A stretch of 64,000 nt of DNA from Pseudomonadota bacterium. GTDB taxonomy: Bacteria > Myxococcota_A > UBA796 > GCA-2862545. Below are positions 54,201 through 64,000 of this stretch, in pieces. The position numbers and the translations under genes are program-made. Positions within the stretch are counted from its first letter, which is position 1. Each line of letters begins with the position of its first letter. Below the pieces are notes generated by a model. The model saw only the letters and a list, made by a program, of their open reading frames with translations, made no database searches and had not been told where the DNA came from. The stretch spans positions 62,001 to 126,000 of the forward strand of contig JAGSGY010000004.1 of assembly GCA_023954855.1 (NCBI GenBank). The letters run 5' to 3'.

Positions 54201-54729
54201 CATCAATCTCGCAAAGATCGAGGTCTCCGAGCGGAACTTCGGTGCCGCGATCGCCGCCTGCAATCGGGCGCTCACCCTGACCGAGAATGCCGGACACCCC
54301 CGCATGCGGGCCGAGGCCATGCTGGTGCTCTCCGAGGCCCAAGTCGGCACGGGCGGTCGCGACATGGCGCTGCAGACGCTGGACACCGCCTGCGAGACCG
54401 CGCTTCACGCGAGCTTCCCCGCGGTCGCTTCGGCCGCGGCATCCCGCCGAACAGAGATGTTCCTGGACGCCGGCCGCCTCGACGATGCGCAAGAGGCCCT
54501 GACGGTGGCGGAAGACCACGCCGGGAAAGGCCCGGAACGCGCGATGCTCCTCGTCGCCAAGGGACGCTACGCACTCGCCACCGGCGACCTGAACCAAGCC
54601 GCCCGCGCACTTAGCGAAGCGGAGGACGTCACGGTCACCATGAACATGGGCCCAGAGACCGCGCAGCGACAGGGTGTGCAGCGCCTGAAGAACGCCATCG
54701 CCTCGTCCACTGTGGGGACGGATGAGTAG
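51256..54729 (+). CDS. Ser/Thr protein kinase fused to a STAND-type NTPase and TPR repeats
   Basis: 1157 residues from ATG 51256 (GGGGAGG upstream). Kinase domain 10-275: GHGGMG (21-26), Lys42, HRDVKPQN with catalytic Asp136, DLG (155-157, replacing DFG) and YAAPEQ. NTPase: Walker A GTAGSGKT with Lys337, Walker B IVLDNLEQ and a winged-helix-like region with GLPLAIELAAARVAVIS, as in STAND/NB-ARC ATPases. TPR repeats from about 720 to 1130 (LGKVCIHTGKPDRAQQCFDQAI, LGIVAYHQGKPERAEELW, LGQLALERGRKDSA). No membrane helix. Likely a signal-responsive cytoplasmic switch. Confidence 0.9.
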   Translation: MADAPGSGTQIGSWTLREELGHGGMGTVWRGTNAAGEEAAIKLLHPHLTRSHAQLRRFEREAELGRKLTHPNLVPTIDSGERHGIPWIAMELVSGPTLFDLAVREGPLDETRVCRLLADVADALADLHDHGIIHRDVKPQNLVYDEKTDRARLMDLGIARAEEFSTLTATGQFIGSTRYAAPEQFHPGSDPIDGRADLYGLGVVLYELLTGQMAFPGLGVPALYVTKMRDGVPNPSIVRPDLSAPADALVRVLTSNDPNHRPEDARAAAHALRTGQVVELAKDSSIITLTGWDELPPSSAPEPPDAAIGRNALTGRLADQIREGQLLTLSGTAGSGKTRLAIELARMTRPRWLGGTIWVEAERATTAQALATEVAAALGLSPVGNDPITHVMHALRNREASLIVLDNLEQVVDVHTALTPWMGAGEQGVAWLVTSRTTTGCADEIVAEVDPLTLPAVGATGVAAIRESPAVELFLRRAREADRGFALTPEVAADVGMLVRKLDGLPLAIELAAARVAVISPRRMIERLDRRFRLLRDRGVKGRHSALRAALDASWELLEPWEQAALAWSGVFAGSFDADDCEAVWPIWDLFPDGEDPLDILQSLLSHHLLKREAGDGEVRFSLLQSIREYARNRLDDDGSVESPEGPATGAAMRETLRDRLADHLGKSARVELKRWHQHDDPLALDRLSARMADLLAAAQSDHTHALFCAEAALTVIPRRGPLSAVNALEARLAAVEGTHAAATLLALAQCQLLSSRLDAAFATLSLVVEGGGEPALAALAARGLVQLNRGNPEPAVADLEQVLSLTEGATDQATLRHRTRALNHLGKVCIHTGKPDRAQQCFDQAIDHLSRVSPMLASAVHNNRGMLALRTGRIDDADRAFREALRIDRELGTRLGEGKVLTNLGIVAYHQGKPERAEELWLEALACHREVGNAESEASALGNLGQLALERGRKDSARTFVRQSIALKKTLGQPGAEAYGYINLAKIEVSERNFGAAIAACNRALTLTENAGHPRMRAEAMLVLSEAQVGTGGRDMALQTLDTACETALHASFPAVASAAASRRTEMFLDAGRLDDAQEALTVAEDHAGKGPERAMLLVAKGRYALATGDLNQAARALSEAEDVTVTMNMGPETAQRQGVQRLKNAIASSTVGTDE

Positions 54730-54742
54730 CCCGCGGCACGAA

Positions 54743-54760
54743 TGACTGACACGTCAGTCA
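54743..54760. promoter_or_regulatory. Perfect 18-bp palindrome, TetR-type operator candidate
   Basis: TGACTGACACGTCAGTCA: two perfect eight-base arms with a two-base centre, 21 bp before the ATG at 54782 and 13 bp after the preceding stop. Half-sites and layout are typical of TetR-family operators. Confidence 0.6.
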
Positions 54761-54781
54761 GTGACCGGATATGCTGCGCCC

Positions 54782-58243
<3,462 letters not shown>

Positions 58244-58246
58244 GCG

Positions 58247-58468
58247 CTAGGCGACCCAGTCCTCGCTGAGCAGTCGGTTCGCGTACGGAAACAGGTACGA
58301 GAATAGGCCGAGCAATAAGCCGCCGCCGACCCGCAGGCCGACGCCCCAGTCCGGTGGCGCCGTCGCGAGCGCAAGCCCCACGCCCGTCAGCGCAAAGACG
58401 AACAACGGCACCCAGAGCTCGGCGCTGCGAAACACGTTCAGGGTCCAGTCGCGGAACAAGTTGGCCAT
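58247..58468 (-). CDS. Small two-helix membrane protein
   Basis: 73 residues from ATG 58468 (GGAGG five bases upstream). Two hydrophobic segments (about 15-30 and 40-60) connected by a Pro-Pro-Asp-Trp turn. Not recognised. Its stop lies three bases from that of the convergent activase gene. Confidence 0.68.
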   Translation of the reverse strand: MANLFRDWTLNVFRSAELWVPLFVFALTGVGLALATAPPDWGVGLRVGGGLLLGLFSYLFPYANRLLSEDWVA

Positions 58469-58582
58469 GTCAGCCTCCGCCCCTTCTCTTGCAGGGGGCG
58501 TGCCGACAGAAGCGGGGGTCCTCGGACAGCGACGAGCGCGAACGACTCCCATCGTCGCAACAGCTATGAAACACTCTGCACC

Positions 58583-59545
<963 letters not shown>

Positions 59546-59582
59546 ACACCGCACTCTGCCGGTCCCATTGCCACGCCAAATC

Positions 59583-59598
59583 TGGCACACTCACTGCA
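59583..59598 (+). promoter_or_regulatory. Sigma-54-like -24/-12 element before the ferredoxin-NrfD gene
   Basis: TGGCACACTCACTGCA: GG at 59584-59585 and GC at 59596-59597 with exactly ten bases between, and TGGCAC intact. It lies 38 bp after the sigma-54 activator gene. A start site about 12 bases downstream would leave only about three leader bases before the ATG at 59612, which is a weakness. Confidence 0.45.
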
Positions 59599-59611
59599 AC
59601 ACGGACGGGGC

Positions 59612-61225
59612 ATGAACTACGGCTTCCTCATCGACACTGGGTCGTGCATTGGCTGCCACGCCTGCTCGACCGCCTGCAAGAGCGAGAATCAAGTCCCGCT
59701 CGGTGTAAACCGGACCTGGGTCAAGACCGTCGAGGTCGGCCGCTATCCAGATGTGACCCGGCAGTTCCAGGTGACGCGCTGCAATCACTGCAGCAATCCC
59801 CCCTGCGTACGCATCTGCCCCGTCACGGCGATGTACCAGCGCAACGACGGCATCGTCGAGTTCGACCCCGACGTCTGCATCGGCTGCAAGGGCTGCATCC
59901 AGGCCTGTCCCTACGACGCCATCTACATGGACCCGGACACCCACACCGCCCAGAAGTGCCACTTCTGCGCGCACCGCGTCGACGTCGGACAGGAGCCGGC
60001 CTGCGTCGTCGTCTGCCCAGAGCACGCCATTCTCGCCGGCGACCTCGACGACCCTGAGTCCGAGATCAGCCGCGCCGTCGCGACCAAGAAGGCCGTCACC
60101 GTCCGCAAGCCCGAGCAGGGCACGGGCCCCAAGCTCTACTACGTGAACGGCTCCGAGATCGCGCTGCACCCCTCGGCCACCGAGCCCGGCGCCAGCTTCA
60201 TGAACGCCGATGTGCTCCACCCCGGGCCGAGCCGTGAATCCGAGCCCATCCCGCCATCTGGCCAGACCTCCTACTCGGGCGCCGCCCTTCGCTCTGGCCA
60301 GCCCCAAGGCACCGGCAACATCCTCGCTGTGGGCGGAAATGCCGCCGGGCAGATGGTTCAGGTTGGCTGGAACGCCCAACACCAGCACCACTGGCACTGG
60401 CAGATCCCGGCCTACATCGTCACCAAGGGCGCCGCTGGCGGTGCCGCCCTGATGCTCGGTGCCGCCGCCCTCGCGACGACGGGCTCCTCGGGCATCATGG
60501 CCGTGGGTGGCCTGTTTGTGGTCTTGCTGATGCTCGTCACGACCGGGCTGCTGATCTACGACCTGGAGCGTCCAGAGCGCTTCCTGCTGATTCTCGCTCG
60601 ACCCCAGTGGCGCAGCTGGATTGCCCGCGCCGCCTGGATCCTCACCGGATTCTCGATCACCTTCGGCCTGTGGTGGGCCCTGGAGCTTGCCGCATTCCTC
60701 GGCATGAGCCCGCCGAGCACGGGCCTGCGCATCGCCTTCGCCGCGCTCAGCTTCCCGCTCGGCCTCGCAACCGGCACCTACACCGCCTTCTTGTTTGCCC
60801 AGGCCGAGGGGCGCGACTTCTGGCAGAGCCCCGTCACCGCCGTGCACATGCTCTTGCAGACGGTCTACCTCGGCGGACTGCTCACCCTCGCGAGCTCGAT
60901 GTTCGCTTCGCTTCCCGACGGCTGGGCGCACTCGATTGGCTGGCTGACCATGGGAACGCTCGCCCTCTCCGCCGTCGCGCTGCTCGCCGAGCTGCACACG
61001 CCCCGCGCCTCGGACACCGCGGCTCGGGCCCAGCACGCCATCCGCACCGAGTACCGGCGCGAGGTGTACGCGGGCGGACTCGGACTCGGCCTCGCCCTAC
61101 CTCTGCTGCTCACCGCGACGGGTTCGCCCTTCGCGGCACTGCTCGCACTTGTGGCCGCTGGCGCCGGACTCTTCGCGTACCAGCTCGCCTACGTCACCGC
61201 GCCACAGCGCATTCCGAACTCCTGA
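59612..61225 (+). CDS. Fused four-cluster ferredoxin / NrfD-type membrane anchor of a CISM oxidoreductase
   Basis: 537 residues. Residues 1-190 are a four-[4Fe-4S] electron-transfer subunit: CIGCHACSTAC (12-22), CNHCSNPPCVRIC, CIGCKGCIQAC and CHFC...CVVVC. A His/Gln/Gly-rich linker with HQHHWHW follows (about 245-265). Residues about 265-530 form an NrfD/PsrC-like quinone-interacting anchor with about eight helices and the DLERPERF signature. Usually these are two separate polypeptides. The catalytic molybdoenzyme gene follows ten bases later. Probably passes electrons between membrane quinone and the molybdenum site. Confidence 0.9.
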   Translation: MNYGFLIDTGSCIGCHACSTACKSENQVPLGVNRTWVKTVEVGRYPDVTRQFQVTRCNHCSNPPCVRICPVTAMYQRNDGIVEFDPDVCIGCKGCIQACPYDAIYMDPDTHTAQKCHFCAHRVDVGQEPACVVVCPEHAILAGDLDDPESEISRAVATKKAVTVRKPEQGTGPKLYYVNGSEIALHPSATEPGASFMNADVLHPGPSRESEPIPPSGQTSYSGAALRSGQPQGTGNILAVGGNAAGQMVQVGWNAQHQHHWHWQIPAYIVTKGAAGGAALMLGAAALATTGSSGIMAVGGLFVVLLMLVTTGLLIYDLERPERFLLILARPQWRSWIARAAWILTGFSITFGLWWALELAAFLGMSPPSTGLRIAFAALSFPLGLATGTYTAFLFAQAEGRDFWQSPVTAVHMLLQTVYLGGLLTLASSMFASLPDGWAHSIGWLTMGTLALSAVALLAELHTPRASDTAARAQHAIRTEYRREVYAGGLGLGLALPLLLTATGSPFAALLALVAAGAGLFAYQLAYVTAPQRIPNS

Positions 61226-61234
61226 GGCTGCGAA

Positions 61235-64000
61235 ATGGCGCTCTCTGACCAGCTCACCGCCCTCATCAAACGCTTCACGGCGGGCAAAGGGGCTCCGCAT
61301 CCAGCGGACCTTCTGCGCGCCACCGGGCAAGGCCCCACGAACGCAGCGGGCACCGCAACCCCAACGTTCAAGGACGTCGATGCCAAGCCGGTGAAGCTGA
61401 CCGAGGTCGTGCACCCCGACGGACGCCTGTCGCAGTACCCACCGCCGGAGACCTGGGATGACTGGGTCGAGTGGGACGGCAAGGCCTGGCCTCGCAAGGT
61501 CGCGCGCCGCTACAGCCTGGTGCCCACCATCTGCTTCAACTGCGAATCGGGCTGTGGCCTGCTCGCGTACGTCGACAAAGAGACCTACGAGGTCCGCAAG
61601 TTCGAGGGCAACCCCACCCACCCCGGCAGCCGTGGACGCAACTGCGCCAAGGGCCCGGCGACGCACAACCAGGTCTACGACCCCGAGCGCATTCTCTACC
61701 CCCTCAAGCGCGTCGGCGGCCGCGGCGAGGGCAAGTGGAAGCGGGTCTCTTGGGACGAGGCTATCGAGGATATCGCTGGACGCATGCGCGCTTCTCGCGA
61801 GAAGCGTCGCGACGGCATCATGTACCACGTCGGCCGGCCGGGCGAAGACCACTACACGAACCGAGTCATTCAGTCCTGGGGCGTGGACGGGCACAATAGC
61901 CACACCAACATCTGCAGCGCTGCCGCACGGGTTGGCTACTACACCTGGGCCGGCTTTGACCGCCCGAGCCCCGACTACGCAAACGCCAAGACCATTCTGT
62001 TGATCAGCGCCCACCTCGAGACCGGGCACTACTTCAACCCGCACGCACAGCGGATCATGGAGTCGCTGAACAACGGCGGAAAGCTGATTGTGCTCGATCC
62101 ACGCTTGTCGAACACCGCCGCCAAGGCCGACGTGTGGCTCCCGACGTGGCCAGGCTCCGAGACAACGCTCCTGCTCGCCATCGCGAACGAGCTGATCACG
62201 AGCGGGCGCTGGGACAAGGCCTTCGTGAAGCGCTGGGTCAACTGGCAGGCGCTGCTCACACACTTCGACGCTGGAGACAGCTTCGAGGACTTCGAGGCGT
62301 GGCTCAGGAACACCTACGCCGAGTTCACCTTCGAGCGGGCCGCAGAAGAGTCACAGGTGCCGATCGAGCGCATCCGCGCGGCTGCCGAGGCGGTCGCCGA
62401 GGCCGGACCGAAGCTCGCCACCCACAACTGGCGTGCGGCCTCCATGGGCAACCGCGGCGGCTGGCAGGTCGTTCGCGCCCTGTTCTTCCTCAACGTGCTC
62501 ACCGGGTCGATCGGTACGGTCGGCGGCACCAGCGGCAACTCGTGGAACAAGTTCGTTCCGAAGCCATTCCGCACGCCTCCGCCCCTCGAAGCCTGGAACG
62601 AGCTGCACCTCCCTCACGAGTGGCCCTTCGCCCACTACGAGATGAGCTTCCTGCTCCCCCACTTCCTGAAAGAGGGCCGCGGCGACGTCGATGTCTACTT
62701 CACCCGGGTCTACAACCCCTTGTGGATCAACCCAGACGGGTTCACGTGGTTCGACGTGCTGCGAGACGAGGAGAAGATCAAGTTCCACGTCGCGATGACG
62801 CCCACCTGGAACGAGAGCGCGTGGTTTGCCGACTATGTGCTCCCCATGGGCCACTCCGCAGAGCGGCACGACCTGATGAGCCAAGAGACCCACGCCGGAA
62901 AGTGGATTGGTTTCCGCCAGCCCGTTCGGCGCGTCGCCATGGAGCGCGCGGGTGTCGACATCAAGCGTACCTACGAGGCGAACCCCGGCGAGGTCTGGGA
63001 AGAATCCGAGTTCTGGGTCGACCTCACTTGGGCCATGGACCCCGACGGCGAGCTCGGCGTTCGCCAATACGTCGAGAGTCCGCACCGCCCAGGCGAGCCC
63101 ATCACCCAGGATGAGTACTGGGCGTGGATCTTCGAGAACAGCGTGCCCGGCCTCCCCGAGAAGGCGGCCGAAGAAGGACTCACGCCCCTCGCCTACATGC
63201 GCAAGTACGGCAACTTCGAGGTCGCTCACGACATCTACGAGCCCTACGAGTACGAGGTCGGCGGACGACGCGGCAAGGATGGCCTCGTTCGCAAGGATGG
63301 CTCGGTCATCGGCGTGGTCGTCGACGGCGAGAAGCGCGCCGGCTTCAACACCCCCTCGCGCAAGCTCGAACTGTTCTCGCCCACACTGCATGACTGGGGC
63401 TGGAGCGAGGATGAGTACACCATCCCCTGGCCTCTCCCGAGTCATGTGGCCCCGAGCGAGGTGGACCGGGCGAGCGGCGAGATGATCTTGCTGCCGAACT
63501 TCCGCCTGCCCACGCTCATCCACACGCGCTCCGCGAATGCGAAGTGGCTCTACGAGATCAGCCACAACAACCCCGTGTGGATGCACCCCTCGGACGCCGC
63601 TCGCGTGAACGTCGTGACCGGCGACCTGCTCCGCGTCGAGACCGAGATCGGCTGGTTTGTCGACAAGGTCTGGGTCACCGAAGGCATCAAGCCCGGCATC
63701 ATCGCCATGTCGCACCACCTCGGCCGCTGGCGCCTGCACAAGGAGCAGGGCGTGAACCGCCAGGCCTCGGCCTTGGCCCGCTTGGATGAGGAGGGCGACG
63801 GCAACTACAAGCTCCGACTGCTCGGCGGCGCCGGGCCCTTCAAGTCCTCGGACCCCGACACCGAGCGCATCTGGTGGGACAACATCGGCGTGCACCAGAA
63901 CCTGATTCACGCGGTGCAGCCCGACCCCGTCTCCGGCGCGCACTGCTGGCTTCAGAAGGCCGTCAGCGTGCGAAAGGCCGAGCGTGGCGAGCGCTACGGC
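61235..64000 (+). CDS. Molybdopterin-dependent oxidoreductase catalytic subunit, 3' end outside window
   Basis: At least 922 codons from ATG 61235, open to the right edge. N-terminal [4Fe-4S] site C100-x2-C103-x3-C107 with C137 (NCAKGPA). Probable Mo ligand Cys227 in HTNICSAAARVG. Further pterin-binding signatures: VLDPRLSNTAAKADVWL, ATHNWRAASMGNRGGWQ, YNPLWINPDG and the C-terminal MoCo-binding fold (LPTLIHTRSANAKWLYEISHNNPVW). No Tat signal: a 70-residue N-terminal extension without twin Arg motif precedes the cluster, so it seems to act in the cytoplasm. Substrate cannot be assigned; relatives act on polysulphide, arsenate, tetrathionate or other oxyanions. Confidence 0.9.
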   Translation, partial: MALSDQLTALIKRFTAGKGAPHPADLLRATGQGPTNAAGTATPTFKDVDAKPVKLTEVVHPDGRLSQYPPPETWDDWVEWDGKAWPRKVARRYSLVPTICFNCESGCGLLAYVDKETYEVRKFEGNPTHPGSRGRNCAKGPATHNQVYDPERILYPLKRVGGRGEGKWKRVSWDEAIEDIAGRMRASREKRRDGIMYHVGRPGEDHYTNRVIQSWGVDGHNSHTNICSAAARVGYYTWAGFDRPSPDYANAKTILLISAHLETGHYFNPHAQRIMESLNNGGKLIVLDPRLSNTAAKADVWLPTWPGSETTLLLAIANELITSGRWDKAFVKRWVNWQALLTHFDAGDSFEDFEAWLRNTYAEFTFERAAEESQVPIERIRAAAEAVAEAGPKLATHNWRAASMGNRGGWQVVRALFFLNVLTGSIGTVGGTSGNSWNKFVPKPFRTPPPLEAWNELHLPHEWPFAHYEMSFLLPHFLKEGRGDVDVYFTRVYNPLWINPDGFTWFDVLRDEEKIKFHVAMTPTWNESAWFADYVLPMGHSAERHDLMSQETHAGKWIGFRQPVRRVAMERAGVDIKRTYEANPGEVWEESEFWVDLTWAMDPDGELGVRQYVESPHRPGEPITQDEYWAWIFENSVPGLPEKAAEEGLTPLAYMRKYGNFEVAHDIYEPYEYEVGGRRGKDGLVRKDGSVIGVVVDGEKRAGFNTPSRKLELFSPTLHDWGWSEDEYTIPWPLPSHVAPSEVDRASGEMILLPNFRLPTLIHTRSANAKWLYEISHNNPVWMHPSDAARVNVVTGDLLRVETEIGWFVDKVWVTEGIKPGIIAMSHHLGRWRLHKEQGVNRQASALARLDEEGDGNYKLRLLGGAGPFKSSDPDTERIWWDNIGVHQNLIHAVQPDPVSGAHCWLQKAVSVRKAERGERYG

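Overview
The window is a 64 kb piece of a high-GC bacterial chromosome, most likely a Myxococcota relative. The evidence is a secreted metalloprotease with a Gly-Cys-rich MYXO-CTERM-like tail, many short lipoproteins with a compact leader of the type LLLLACG, a Ser/Thr kinase fused to NTPase and TPR domains, and AgmX/PglI-type C-terminal domains. It looks like ordinary chromosome: there are no integrases, IS elements, phage genes or CRISPR arrays. Coding density is very high and no gene-free stretch exceeds about 215 bp.

Layout. 1-8850 (minus strand): a spermidine-synthase-like membrane fusion, a small exported protein and an HTTM membrane protein form a tight operon. Downstream lies a very large gene cut by the left edge. 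It encodes an AurF-like diiron oxygenase domain, a fatty-acyl-AMP ligase, an ACP, a ketosynthase and the start of an acyltransferase, and is the best candidate for undescribed chemistry. 8916-16192: a TPR/zinc-finger protein, the MYXO-CTERM protease, two small AgmX/PglI-type proteins, a DUF1905 protein and an MBL-fold lipoprotein. 16193-20142 (minus): DUF4920 lipoprotein, thioesterase and a frameshifted M16 peptidase. 20323-24404: an RCC1-type lipoprotein, small exported proteins and two divergent PPK2 polyphosphate kinases. 24462-26019: a HadAB-like split dehydratase plus an SDR. 26488-31012: the glyoxylate shunt (aceB-aceA), divergent from a RamB/ScfR-type regulator. 31099-36017: a secreted repeat protein, a hemerythrin protein, and a split acyl-CoA dehydrogenase pair plus an SDR. 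36014-42101: PDZ, TerB, small membrane and phosphodiesterase-like proteins, Ppx/GppA and tRNA-Gly(CCC). 42189-47099: a PAS histidine kinase and a large Ig-like lipoprotein. 47187-50386: tolQ-tolR-tolA-like-tolB. 50383-58468: PhyH dioxygenase, the kinase-NTPase-TPR protein, a giant acyl-CoA dehydratase activase and a two-helix membrane protein. 58583-64000: a sigma-54 activator followed by a ferredoxin-NrfD fusion and a molybdopterin oxidoreductase that runs off the right edge.

Themes. Acyl-CoA and fatty-acid metabolism recurs throughout: FAAL-PKS, thioesterase, HadAB-like dehydratase, SDRs, acyl-CoA dehydrogenases, glyoxylate shunt, PhyH and activase. Several of these genes carry palindromic TetR-type operator candidates. 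Two of them match the KstR consensus and sit at nearly the same distance from their start codons, which suggests a scattered lipid or steroid-like catabolic regulon. Polyphosphate metabolism is represented by two PPK2 genes and one Ppx. Convergent genes are packed so tightly that many pairs share or abut palindromic stop codons.
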